Below are positions 22,372 through 34,295 of a stretch of DNA of 64,000 bases, piece by piece. A program made the translations under genes and the position numbers. Position 1 is the first letter of the stretch. Every line of letters begins with the position of its first letter. Source of the stretch: Fonsecaea monophora (Eukaryota > Ascomycota > Eurotiomycetes > Chaetothyriales > Herpotrichiellaceae). The notes below the pieces were generated by a model that saw only the letters and a list, made by a program, of their open reading frames with translations, ran no database searches and was not told where the DNA came from. The stretch is taken from the NCBI RefSeq assembly GCF_001642475.1, contig NW_019173955.1:285779-349778 (forward strand). The letters are read 5' to 3'.

Positions 22372-22794
22372 ACTCTTCGTCTTTCCTTAGCTTTTTCCCT
22401 CCGCATTCTTCTTCGCTTCCCTTCTCTGATCTCGTTGTGTTTCTTCTTCTTGAGTCTTGTCTCAACAAGATGGCTCGTTCGCCGACTTTTGTTCACACCT
22501 AACCCCCCCCAACTTTGTGTGTGTAACGTCGCTGCTCTCTTCTCCTACCAAAGAAACCTCTCCCCATGACACGTGACACACGACACCAACAAAAATAGAG
22601 ATAATCAAAGACCTGTTTCATAAGTGACAAGTAATAATGTATTCAGAACACTCCAAATGGCAAGAACGACAAATTCTATATCTTCTTTATCCATACACAC
22701 ACAAACACAAGAGGGAACAACACACAGAAAGTGTCTGCTCCAAAACAAGATAAGAACCAAGTCGATTTGTAAAAGAGAAAAAAAAAAGGCCACG
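22372..22794. other. Convergent 3' regions
   Basis: T-rich sequence follows the regulator-like gene and A-rich sequence (22770-22790) lies just past the WSC stop. This fits two converging 3' untranslated regions. No gene is seen. Confidence 0.5.
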
Positions 22795-25700
22795 TCAAAC
22801 ACCGCTCAACCAAACGCCGATTCTCGCACTCCCGCCACAAAACTCATTACCATCGCCCGTGCACAACATGGAACAATCACCCTCTGGTGCCGACGCCCCT
22901 TTACCCCCATTGCTCACGGTGCCAAGTAGGTTCGAGCAATAGCATTCCCTGCCAAACTCGACACCGGCATATTTATAGCCTCTGGTCTGACAGGCCGAGA
23001 CACAGAACTCCTGCGTCATGGACGTGGAATTGGAGGTGCTGTATCCTTGCAGAGTGCGCTGAGCGGCGGAAGGATCTGTAAAACACCCCTGGTAACTGTA
23101 GCCCGCTATGATCGCCTTCGCGCTGGGAGGGGACAGCGAGGTATTGTTGTAGACACTCAAGCGACTGGGTCCACCACACATCTGCTGCGCATTGCCGGCG
23201 CACGGCATGGTACATCCCGTGACATTGACGACTGTGGAGGGCGACAGACCGTACCCGCAGTAGCATTCCCTCGAATATTCCAAGCCGGCAAGGGGTAAGT
23301 TTTGCGCCGTGCAGAACGAAATGCACGAGGGTATTGTCATTGCGGAGTTTGACGTGGAGGCGACCGAGAGGAGTCGCCCATTTGGCAGCTCGGGCGCACA
23401 GCCAAGATAGATGGCAGGGAAGAAGGCATTCGACGGCACGGAAGACGACGAGCTGGTCACACTAGATGTGCGCGTGCTGGTGCTAGATGAAGTGGAGGAA
23501 GTGGCCAAGCGAGTTGAGACAGTCGTCAGAGTGGAAGACCCCGGTTGACTCGTGGTTGTAGGAGTTGAGCTCGAGAAGAACGAAGTACTGCTAGTCGCCG
23601 AAGATCCAGGCAGAAAACTAGTAGTAAAGCCGGAACTACTCGATGACAGCACGGACCTGGATGTGCTCGTGCTCGCTCCTGTCGAGATCAACGTCCCCGA
23701 GCTGGTTCCTGATGATGAAGTTGGCAATCCTGTAGAAGTGGTCACCGGCGATGTAGTAGAAGCAGTTTGGGTCGTGGTTGTTGTGCCAGAGAGAATAGTC
23801 GTTGTACTCGTGCTTGCTGACGAGGTTGTTCGTGACACAGAGCTAGTGCTGCTTCGGATCGTGGTGGAAGAAGTGATCGAGCTCGAATTTGGCACACTCG
23901 AGGTGGAAGCTGTAGAACTCGTAGAGCCAATAGTGGTCAGCGACGAGGCTGAGCTCGGGGTTGCTGACGTGGTCGTAGAAGGCACTGAAGTGACAGAAGA
24001 GGTCACCGATTGTGTGGAGACTGTCACGCTGGAAATACTAGTCGTGGAGGACTGGATAATACTCGAGACCGAAGTTCCACCCGACGCCGACGTTACAGAC
24101 ATGACCGCAGAGGTCGACGACGTTGCCGGTGTCACTAGAGCTGATGTTGTTCGGGTCGATGTGCCTGGTGTGGTAGTCCTTGCTGCACTTGATATCGAAC
24201 TAGAACTTGAGGGCGCAACGAACTGGTAGAGGCTTAGTCCATTTGGTCCACCACAAATGGTTGACGAATTGCCAGCACAAGTCATAGAACATCGTCCATC
24301 TGTAGCTGTGACGGAGCCAGCACTCAAGCTATTCCCACAGTAGCATTCCTGGCCATACTCCACTGCGAAAAAGGTAAAGCCGGTACAATTTCCGGCACAG
24401 TATTGCACCGTCATGCCGTTTGAGGCGACAGCCTTGCCCGTCAAAGCACGACCAGCTACTTCCGTGTGGCAATCGACGTATTGGAAGGAACCAACACTGG
24501 GGACAATGACTGGGCCTGTCGGATTCGATGGCGGTGGAGGAGTAGAAGTCGTCCAGTTCAGATTTCGGTACAGAGTCAACCCATTTGGTCCTCCACAAAT
24601 GAAGCTGGAGTTCCCTGAACATGCCATGTTGCAACGTCCGTCGGTTGCTGGAGTGCTACCTGAGCCCAAGGTGTTCCCGCAGTAGCATTCACGGCCATAT
24701 TCGACACCGAAATACTGATACTGTGTGCAGTTGCTGGCACATGTTTGCAAGGTAATGCTGTTGTCTGCAAGAGCAAACGCACTGAGCGCCCGGCCGGGGA
24801 TTTCAGAGTAGCAAGACTGGTAGGTGAAATTGCCGATCGTGGACGGAATGGTTGGACCTGATGGTGTGGAGGGATTGTTGTTTCCACCACCATTTGAAGG
24901 CGGCGTGCTCGGAAGGGTACCATTGCCGTAGATATACATGTTGAGACGGCTCGGGCCTCCACAGTATTCTGTCTGATTGTTGTTGCAGGTCATGCCGCAG
25001 TCTGTTGCACTTGCGTTTACAGAACCTGCCGCCAATGTATTCCCACAGAAGCACTGGCCGCCATATTCGACTCCAGAGTACAAATAGCCTTGACAAGCCT
25101 GGAGACAAGAAGCCACTGTGTTGTTGGCATTGCGCTGCACATTCAGTGCTCGAGAGTTGGTACCTTCGGTGTAGCAGCCCAAACTGGTGTAATTGAGTGT
25201 GCCCGGGTTGACATACGGACCTGGAGCGTCTGTAGAATTGCCGTTCCAACGCGTAATGTCGCCAAAGAGGGAAATGTATGAGCCAGCACCATCAATGCCA
25301 TTGCCGCCACAGATCTCATTGACGTTGCCGGTGCATCCAAAGTTGCAATTGGCATCGTCGACCACTGTCTTTGGTCGGTTGTAGCCACACCAGCACTCCT
25401 GCTCATATTGTGTGCCAGCGAAGATGTACCCTGCTGCTGCGCATAAAGAAATGCACTGTTCATTGGTATTGTTGACGCCACCGTAGATGGCAGTTTGAAG
25501 TTGGCGACCAGGATTGTTCTCCTTGAAACAGCCTCCATATCTGTAAATACCCTGCTGAGTGACTGGGTCTAGTGGAGGTGCTTGTTCCGAGACAGCATTG
25601 CAGAAGAATTGGATGTGCTGCTTCCCAAAGTTCGGATCATTCAGATTCATGGTCCATTGCGCAGTGCCATTGTAGGGGTCCACATTGAGTTGACTCTTGG

Positions 25701-28585
25701 GCACCGAGCAGAAGAGCGTCGCGGTGAGATTTTGTCCCGCATAGACCAGGGTGCCCTCGGCGAGATCGACCTGGTTATTGGCGCCAATGATGCTTCCAGC
25801 AACACCAAAAGGAGGCTTACTAACAGTCACTGACAAGGCCGCTGCATTGGCAGAACCGTTGTTGGTCAACCGCATTTTCAGGTATCGGCTGGTATTCTCC
25901 GTAACATTGCCGAAGGTGAAGGAGGTTGTGTTGTCAAACGGGACCCATCCTCCATCTAGGCTCTGGAACTCGAGTACGGCTTGCGGCTGATCCGATCCGG
26001 CTGCAAGGACATCAAGCACTTTGGTGCCACCATTGGAGACGATCTGAACGAATGCGGCGTAGTTGCCAGAGCGTGGAGGGTTGAAATTGATCGGGACAGT
26101 CAGAGCGCTGTTGGGAGGGACTGACGACGGCATATTGTAGAAGGTGAATGCCGAGACCACGGTTGCCGTTCGAGTGCCATTGGGGGAGATCCAGGGGCCA
26201 GTCTCACCCACAATGGAATACTGAATATTGCTGATGGAAAGAGGGCTATTTCCAAGGTTGGTGATCACCACAGACTGGTTAACGCCACCTGCCTGCTGTC
26301 CGGTAATGACACCATTCCAGCTGACAGTGTTGGGAGTGACCATTAGCAGAGCAGCCTGACTCTGGCCAGTCCCTTTCAGCTGGACGGGAGTATTGATGCT
26401 GAATCCGGCAGCTTGCTGGGTTGTATTGAGAATAACCGATGAAGACAGCGGGCCAACGGTTTGTGGGGTGAAGGTTGCCTGAAACGAAAACTGTTGTCCC
26501 TGAGCAACCGTAAGAGGGAAATTTGGCAACCCGGCGGTAGCAAAGTTTGGATTTCCTAATAGGCTTGCAGCGGTCACTGTTACCGCAGTGTTGGCGGTAC
26601 ATCGCACCGTCATCGGCGCTGTGGATGTGTTGAGATTTGCCGTGCCAAACTGAAGAGCGGTACAGTTTAGAGGTAGATTGACAGGCGCTCCGTAAGCATA
26701 CAGATAGCCAACCGTAGTGCCCTGGTAGACAATACCATTTCCGAAGACAGGTCTGGTGAACTTGGTGGTTCCTGGTGTGACAAACGAATTGATTTCCGTC
26801 AAGAGACCGTTTGCATTCGGGATGGCGTTGTAGATCCGAAGATTGGATCCTTCGACATCCGACGTCCACACCAAGCCAGTCCCGGGCTGATCATTGAGCG
26901 AAGTGACAGTGCCATGGCCCACTCCGAGGATGTAGGCATTCTTTTCGGGGGAATCGGCCACTTTGTTGAAATATGGTACGCCGTCGTTGCAGGAGAATTT
27001 GAACACATGTGTTTGATATTGAATGACGTTGATATAGATGTAGCCTCCTTCGAGTGGGTAGACACCAGCTCCAGCATAGACCGAGTTCTCGTTCTGGTAG
27101 ACTTGAATCACGTTGTCAAGCTTGTTCGGTCCGTTCTGATAGCCTCCGAGGTTGTCAAGATTGAGCCAATAGGTTTTTCCACTCTTTCCAGTGACCACCC
27201 CAATGCGTTTGACGTCGCCGCAGGAAAATTGACTCGGGAGGAGTTCCAACGGTGAAGTACCGAGATCTGCACCGAGTTAGCTTCGTTTCCAGGTCGAGGA
27301 GACCGTTCCTACCTTTGTCAGCACCATCAAGTTGGGTTTTCTCCCAGGGCATAAAGAAGTCGACCACGGTCAGAGATCCGTCGTCATTGATTGCCATGTG
27401 CACAGCAGCTTCTTCGAGTGACGTTGGTGGGTTCCTCCCGTTGACCGGTATTCCATTGAGCTGAGAAGCATAACCATTGCCAGAAGCGAAGAACATGGAG
27501 CCCTTGTCATCGCTTGCAAGACCGCCACCGGACATCCAAACACCCGCTCCAGGAACGTCAGGGCCAACACCAGCTGCGAATCATCAGATACAAGAATTTC
27601 AGAGCCAATACAGACGCCGTAATGACTTACCACCTTCAGTCGCAAATCTTTCCACGAGCTGTCCCGTGCCCTTGTGCCAACCAACAATCCACCCGGTGAA
27701 GTTGTATTGGACACTGTAAAGAGACAGAAAATGTCAGTTGCAAAACGACAAGACAATTAATCTTTTCCTTCTGGTCCCGACAACGGGCGAAGCGGAATAA
27801 TACATACCAATGGCTAGCAAAGCCGGCGTACACATAGTCACCGGTGTGAAGCAGACCAGGACGTTGATGATGAATGCCACCATTGAATGACCGAACTGGG
27901 TTGTTTCGAGCCACCACTCCCTCAAGGTTGACCGGGAAATTGGGTCTCTCAGAGAGATCAACAGTGCTGATGGCGTGGACGTAGTAACGACCATTTGGGC
28001 GACCGTTTGCACCTGTCAGGCTCTGATCAATGTACGTCTTGGACGTCATATACCATGTATCCTGGGTTTGCGGTTAGAATTTGAGATCAGCAGAAGCTAA
28101 GAGAGACACACCGTATCTGGATCGATGACACCTGTCGCCGTCACGCCGACAGTCGGGTTGATATCGACACACCCGTCCAGATCGCTGACCAAAAATGGGC
28201 GATGAAGATTTCGAGATGCGACAATAACACCGGTGTTTGCAACTATTTTGTACACATTGTTCTGGGTTGTAGCAACATAGACATATTGGATGCCATCTGA
28301 GCCAGTATAGACCAGCGGTTGGGAGAATATCTGCTCGGGAACGTTCTGGCCGTTGATGGGATACGTTCCCGGTAGCTTGGTCTTGAAGAGGAGGCCAAAT
28401 TGAGCGCTTCCAACCACTGCGGGATCCATGTTGTGATTGTTCTGGTAGCCGGTTCTGTCGTTTGATCCGCCCCACGTAATGGTGTCTGTACTGGCAAGAG
28501 AGTCGACATATTGTACGAGCAAGACATGCAAGGAAAGAAAAACGGTAATGAGTGACTGTGCGGAAAGGGGAATGAACAAACGCAT
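22795..28585 (-). CDS. Giant secreted protein: quinoprotein-like propeller, Ig-like repeats, six WSC domains
   Basis: Five exons (28585-28112, 28061-27808, 27713-27631, 27573-27313, 27266-22795) close in frame at 1847 residues. A signal peptide (MRLFIPLSAQ... to about residue 28) starts it. Residues 30-560 resemble a PQQ-type beta-propeller (TITWGGSNDRTGYQ, TTQNNVYKIVANTG, GKSGKTYWLNLDNLGG). Residues 560-920 hold Ig-like, ASH-type repeats (NCTALQFGTANLNTS, NLGNSPLSISNIQYSI). WSC domains lie at about 931-1024, 1049-1136, 1169-1258, 1284-1369, 1643-1733 and 1751-1847, each with the GxEYxxECYCG-like core and a CGG near the end. A 270-residue Ser/Thr-rich, mucin-like linker separates WSC4 from WSC5. 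No terminal membrane helix or GPI site is seen, so it is likely secreted and heavily glycosylated. WSC domains bind carbohydrate; a wall or substrate role is inferred. Confidence 0.88.
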
Positions 28586-30354
28586 GGTGCTAAACGAGTG
28601 TAAGAAGAGTGAACGAGTGACCGAAGCTGCATAGACAGCAAGTGAGTGTAGAAAGAGCTTGTACAAATCTCAAAAAGACACGACAGGGAAGCTTGCGCTA
28701 TATCATGGCTTCAAATGTCTTCCTTTTGCGCCAGCCATGGTCGACTTCAATAGGGCTTCGTCACCTGGATCGCGGTCTCGGCCATGAGGCCAAGTCCAGA
28801 TGGTGGAGGACATTGCGAATTGGCCTGCAAAATCTTGATCCGGCAAGCATCGAAACAAAATTGAATCAGGGGTCGGGTTCTGAGTTTGTGACAGAGGCAT
28901 GAATGGTATAGGTCTATGGACTCTTTCTCAGAGGCAAGTCAGAGTGCCCGAATGCCCCAGTAGAGTTATCCCGGGCCAAATCCTAAACGCTGGGCAAGCA
29001 AGGAGTGTCTCTCTGTAGGGATCATGTCACCAGTCCTGTAGGATGAAGTTGACAGCAGGCCAATGCCAGATGTTGGTTTGACAGCTGGTCTAAAGTAAGA
29101 TGCCATTGGAGATGTGATACGTAAGACCTGTCAATTCTTGAAAAGGGGACCTGGAACATTGCTCAAGGGTTGCCATGTGATGGTGGGAGGGTCAAGCCAC
29201 ATGGTCAGGGAATTGGTGTGCTTTTTTGGGGGGGGAAGATACGCGTACGGCCGGAACAGCTCTTTTCGCTATAGCAAACAGGTCTATGGGCAGATCATGA
29301 ATGAAATTTAAAAATAGTCCAGAGGCCGGGAGGGCATCATGTATTGTGAGGATGGACGATATGAGAGGGTGCGGGCCACCAACCAGACGCGTCAGGGATA
29401 CCTTCCTAAATTAAATGTGCCAAGACACTAATATCCGCTATTCCTTTGTCAGACTAGCGGGATTCTATGCAATACGAGCACGTCTTCAAGTTCAATGTAT
29501 CAACCTTTTCTATATCACCAGGCAAGTCTATATTAGACACACAAAGACACCTTAGCCCTTACTAGTTCTAATCTACTGATTCTATTGGTTCGCAAGTTGC
29601 CCATTTTCATGTCGGAATTCTCTTGCTCTTGCATGTGAACGTGACAAGGTTGTCAACTGCTACTGCTCCCATGAGCCAGAAATAGAGAGACCAGCACTCC
29701 TGAGCCGCGCTGACAAACGTCCTGGATGCAGAGTCGAACAAAACCCTGTCCTTAGGTAAGAAATCGGGAATCTACAGCTTCTCGCGTGCTGGGATCTGGA
29801 TTCCCTCACCACTCAAAGTCTTGGTCTAGACTGTCAAATAGGCGGTTAGGTAAGCTTTGCCAATATACTAGCCAACCGTCGGGCGGCCATCTCGTTTTCT
29901 CCTTGGATGCCGTTGATGAGAGGTTTTTATTTTCGCCTCCTGTTGGAGCTAAGCAATAGCACATCTTCCCTCATTGGTGCTGCTGGATGCACCTCGTCGG
30001 GTGCTTCCCAATTCGAACCCTTGGCATCAACCACGATTCACTGAATCTCTGCGAAACAATTTGCTGAGCTGGGACTTTGAACATCCACAGTATCCCTGCC
30101 TTTACTTCAAGCAGTTAATCAGTGGCGTGCTGAAATGCATCGCTTTTCCACGTGGGCTCGCCGCCACCTGAATCCAGAGGATTACATATGCAAACCTGTG
30201 GCGGATACGAGGCCGATTGAAGGGGGCGGAATGCTCCGAAAGCGTGTAATAAGGACTCAATCCCAGCCAGAAGAGTCGAAGGAATTGAAGGTCGAGGCAG
30301 TCGGCTTTGTTGGGAAGACGTTCACCAAGTTACCCATCGGCAACACCGCAACAC
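28586..30354. other. Intergenic, no supported gene
   Basis: It is the shared upstream region of the divergent WSC gene and the regulator-like gene at 30355. Only short frames without motifs occur. An eight-base G run lies near 29228-29236. Confidence 0.5.
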
Positions 30355-32241
30355 ATGGCCCAGGTGGACATAACGTTCCTGCCTGTGCTTGCACGAGGGA
30401 GTTCTCAACGGGAGCGCGAGCTCTACCAGGCTACTGCGAGATCTCACGCGGCGCGACTATCACACAAATGGCGAAAGCTGAAGCTATCCGACCAAGACAA
30501 TGCGAACCACCAACGTCAGCATATTGGCGAAGAGTCACAACCCACCGGTGCGAGCGAGACTGCATGGAACCAGGCATTGGTGTCGCCAAATCTAGTTTCG
30601 ATTCTGCAAAAAGGCAACTCGGACCCATTTAACAGTCTCGCGATCCACGTCACACCACGCGTCAACCAGATCTTGACTTTCTTTAAGCATGGCTACCTCC
30701 CAATGATCTATCCGGCCTTTATGGGCTCGGAGGACGCCATCCGACGGATTGAGGCACTGCAAAATCAGGAATACCGAGACGGAGTACTAGCTCTCCGCCT
30801 CGAATGTAGTGCCCGAGCTCTTCTCTTTATCAATGTGGCTTTTATGATTAAAGTCAGCCCTCACCAGGGGTTGGAGGACGAGGCGCTCCTGCTAAAGCAC
30901 CAAAGCATCAAAGCGCTCCGCCGCGAACTAGTTAAAGGCAGCGTCGCCCAAGCCCAATCTCTCGTGCTGGATAGCGTCTCGATGCTGTTCCGTGGGGCCC
31001 TGATTGCCGGAGATCTGGACGAAGCGGGGCTCCACGCCAACACGCTGCGCAAGCTGCTCGAGCAGAAATACGATCGCGAGGGCGGCGTTGTCGATCTCGG
31101 CTTTCTCTTGCGGGTCCTCTACCAAAACAAGCAGCTGTCGGTCTTCCGCTTTTCGCTGTCCGTGTTTGACGTAGAGGAATGGGTCCCTAAAGTGCTCGCA
31201 GCCTATCTGGAGCCGTCCAAGGCCTACCTGGAACCCTATCAGCAGGTCATGCTCCGCAGGCTCGATCGCAGCATCTCTGCGGAGCCACTCCGCTCGCTGT
31301 TCGTCGAAATGCTGCTCGGGGACCACATGTTCAGTCTCCCCGCGGAATCGCACCCGGGGGAGCAGCTGTTCTCCATGGTTCAAGTCTGGATCCACATCCA
31401 GGGCACAATCCTGCACAGCCGTCTCGTCGACTTTATCTTGAAGACCGAGGCGTCCCACCACCTCAATTTCGACCCGATCACGGAACAGCCGATGCCTGAC
31501 GCGCGCGAGAACCTCTACTGGCAGACCCAGCGGGTGCTCGCGCTCACGTTTCTCATCATGTTCGAGTTCAACCGCACGAACCTGGAGTCGGTGCAGACTG
31601 TCTTTGTCAACGCGCGCGATTTCCTCGCGCGTCTACGATCGGCCCTGTCGCTGACCATGCACGCCGCGAAGCTGACACGCGACTCCGCTGCCAGTGGTGG
31701 CTCGTCTGGTGACGAGAGCGATCTCGCCGCCGAGGGATTGCCTCAAGGTGATCGCAGCAACGCCATACTCTGGGCGCTTTGTGTCGGCAGCTGGACGGAG
31801 AAGAAGCACAATCCGCCGGCTGCTTCACCATACACCGCCGACGGCGATTATGCAGGGAAAAGTGGCGGAAATCGTCATGGTAAGGACGGCGGTAGCGGTG
31901 GGATGGGAAATGGTCTTGACAACGGAACTCGCAATAGTACTGAAAATGAAACCGGAACCGGAACCGGAACTGGCAACGGCCACGACAACGCCTCCACATC
32001 CACCTCATCCTCTGCTTCCGCCTTCGTCTCTGCCTCCGTCTCTGACGGCCGTGGCGCCGCCGACAACGACACATGGTGGTTCGCGTCGACCCTCTCGCGC
32101 CACGCACGGCAGATGGGCCTGAAAAGCTGGGACGAGGTCAGGGGTATCTTGCACGGGTTCTACATCATCGACGGGTACATGCCGGGGCTGGACGAGTGGA
32201 TCACGCAGCTCCTCTCTGATCAGAATACTTATGTACGGTGA
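30355..32241 (+). CDS. Zinc-cluster-less regulator-like protein, paralogue B
   Basis: Single exon, 628 residues from ATG 30355 (MAQVDITFLPV); the open frame extends upstream but without an ATG. It has the same layout as the gene at 20632: an ITFLPV start, a basic ATARSHAARLSHKWRKLK stretch, then NLVSILQKGNSDPFNS and the VTPRVNQILTFF block, and a long helical body. The C-terminal third holds a low-complexity insert of Gly/Thr/Asn and Ser (about 31860-32040) with a repeated gaaccg unit. Cysteine clusters are absent. Annotation as a transcription-factor-domain protein would be normal, but DNA binding is unproven. The two copies bracket the WSC gene. Confidence 0.75.
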   Translation: MAQVDITFLPVLARGSSQRERELYQATARSHAARLSHKWRKLKLSDQDNANHQRQHIGEESQPTGASETAWNQALVSPNLVSILQKGNSDPFNSLAIHVTPRVNQILTFFKHGYLPMIYPAFMGSEDAIRRIEALQNQEYRDGVLALRLECSARALLFINVAFMIKVSPHQGLEDEALLLKHQSIKALRRELVKGSVAQAQSLVLDSVSMLFRGALIAGDLDEAGLHANTLRKLLEQKYDREGGVVDLGFLLRVLYQNKQLSVFRFSLSVFDVEEWVPKVLAAYLEPSKAYLEPYQQVMLRRLDRSISAEPLRSLFVEMLLGDHMFSLPAESHPGEQLFSMVQVWIHIQGTILHSRLVDFILKTEASHHLNFDPITEQPMPDARENLYWQTQRVLALTFLIMFEFNRTNLESVQTVFVNARDFLARLRSALSLTMHAAKLTRDSAASGGSSGDESDLAAEGLPQGDRSNAILWALCVGSWTEKKHNPPAASPYTADGDYAGKSGGNRHGKDGGSGGMGNGLDNGTRNSTENETGTGTGTGNGHDNASTSTSSSASAFVSASVSDGRGAADNDTWWFASTLSRHARQMGLKSWDEVRGILHGFYIIDGYMPGLDEWITQLLSDQNTYVR

Positions 32242-32622
32242 GGCCGGGAGGTAGGTAGGGAGGGAGGGAGGAGGTAACGTGAGGTGAGGTGATACCACCG
32301 CGAGGGATGGCTGTAATTGCAGTGTAATCTGGGGAGAACGACGCGGTATATGGACTCTACTCGTATGCTTGATGACAAAGAAACGGGTCTGCTCAAGTAA
32401 GGGGGCTAGTTGCTTCTATCTATGTGGTACGGACTTCTCGCGGGTGATCTATCTAATGGAATAGGAAAATAAAATGGGCTTTCATCGTTTCAATCTCTTC
32501 TTCTCTCTTTCTGTTTTTCTGTTTCCCTACCAGTCCTTATACATAGCTGCATGCCACATTCCTGCCAAAGGGTGATCAAAGCCACCTGTCTGCCCACACA
32601 CCGCTGAAGCCTCTCAACCTTG
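32242..32622. other. Convergent 3' regions
   Basis: Short AG-rich tract (ggaggtaggtagggagg, 32250-32266), then T-rich sequence. The region lies between the ends of two converging genes. No gene is seen. Confidence 0.5.
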
Positions 32623-34295
32623 TCACTTAGTGGCCGGTTTGCACCGCACTTTGAGATGGTTTTCTCCGTAAAAATTGGGCAGGAAGGAGTCGCGAAACCT
32701 CAGGTCGGCGGGCGGGAAATCTGGGTCAATCTCCAAAAGCTCGAACCGTCGCAACATGGTGGCAAAGGCGACGTACAACTCGCACCACGCGAGGTTGATG
32801 CCCAGACACGACCTCGGACCGCGACTGAAGGCCACCAGATTGGATTCGAGGTCATTGCCAGAGCGCAGCCACCTTTGGGGCATGAACTTTTCAGGACTGT
32901 CGAATATGGTCGCAGAGGAATGGACAAAGATGCCTGAGATGCCGACGACCGTGCCAGGAGGGATCTGGTGAGAAGCAATTGTTGCGCCCTTGGCTGGGAC
33001 GACGCGAAGGAGAGGGGACACCACGCCTGGCGCAACCCGCAGAGACTCTTTGATGGTCGCGGTGAGTAGTGGAAGAGACTCAAATACCTCGAAGGAGCTT
33101 GGTGGGGCAGCAAGATCTGGCCAGACCGACCGGATTTCTTCGCGGAGAGATTGGTAGAGCTCCTCGTTCGACGGCTGCAGAATCTGGTTGAAGCCGAATA
33201 TCAAGGTATTTCCGACAGTGTCGCCGCCTCCAAACATCAAAGCCTGCGCTTCTTCGTAGAGCGATTGTTTGTTCGGGATAGGCTGGCCTTTGTGCACTTC
33301 AGGATCAAGCAGTCGATGATAGATGGTAGGGTGAGGAGCCTCCTTGAGTATGCTTGGATTGGCCGTTACTTGGTCGACTTGATCTCGTAAGATAACCTGC
33401 AAACGCGTCAAGCCTGCTGTCTCGGGCGAAGCTTTCATGGCGATATTCGGAGGAAGCGAAAATACGAATTTCCGGAACAATGGCAAATGCTTAAATTGGA
33501 TAAAGGCCGGCCCAGATGCCTCCATAGCTTCAATAATGGGGGCGTTATAGTCAGGTACATCGATGGCGTTCACAGATTTGGCGAAGCAGAAACCTGTTAT
33601 GGTGTCCATGGTAAAGCATCTGAAGGCGAAGAATAAGTCTGATGACTTCCCTGCCACGAAGTCCCCTGAAAGCCTGTCCGCGAGATGGTCCATCTTGATG
33701 GCAGGAGAGTCAGCCAGCTTTCACGGTAGTTCTGTCTTTACTTACATTCTTGCGGACAAGGGTCTGCATTTGTAAGATGTTTCGTCGGGAGAAGAGCGGT
33801 TGCAAGACATCCTTGCGCTGCTTGGCTTCGTGGTATTTGAGGAAGCCAAACGAAGAGTGATCCTCGCCAAAGCATTCATACAGCGCCCTGTCTTTGTCCC
33901 AGCGGTTGACATTGTTGTAGATATCGTGATAGGCTTGCGGGTTCGAGAAATGCAGCTTTCATATATCAGTGCAGACCCCGGGGGAATGGAAGAAGGTATC
34001 AATACCTCATTTGGAGCAACACGGATCACGTCCCCTTGGGCCGGGTCAGCACCATTGACGTCCTCAATGTGATTAACTTGCCATAGCGTTGATGCAGCTC
34101 AACCAGGACGTCAGTCCAACTCCTCTGCAGAAACAGTTCAATGTAGGTCTTGTACCACCCAGAAGCCTGGGCTGCCGGGGGACCTGGATAATTTCGGAGG
34201 GGATGAAGAAGGACATTGTACAAAGCCTGGGCTACCTGAAGGGACAGCCAAACGATGATTACCAGGAGGGCCACTGAGTAGGGGCTGGTCCACAT
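32623..34295 (-). CDS. Cytochrome P450 monooxygenase
   Basis: Four exons (34295-34082, 34034-34006, 33955-33746, 33693-32623) give 507 residues. The N terminus is a membrane anchor (SVALLVIIVWLSLQVAQAL) followed by the proline hinge LRNYPGPPAAQ. Key motifs: I-helix FGGGDTVGNTL, ExxR in IKESLRVAPG, the PERF-type segment FMPQRWL, and heme-binding FSRGPRSCLG with Cys447 as the iron ligand. The first intron is GC-AG: a GCAAGT donor and AAG acceptor restore YGDVIRVAPNE, whereas no GT donor does. The second exon is only 29 nt. The early part resembles CYP58/trichothecene-type P450s, but the substrate is unknown and no biosynthetic core gene is nearby. Located in the ER membrane. Confidence 0.88.

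Noticed and set aside
23552..24229. 225-codon plus-strand frame rich in Val, Glu and Leu
   Set aside because: It is antisense to the Ser/Thr-rich linker of the WSC protein. Such repeats commonly leave an open reverse frame, and there is no motif.
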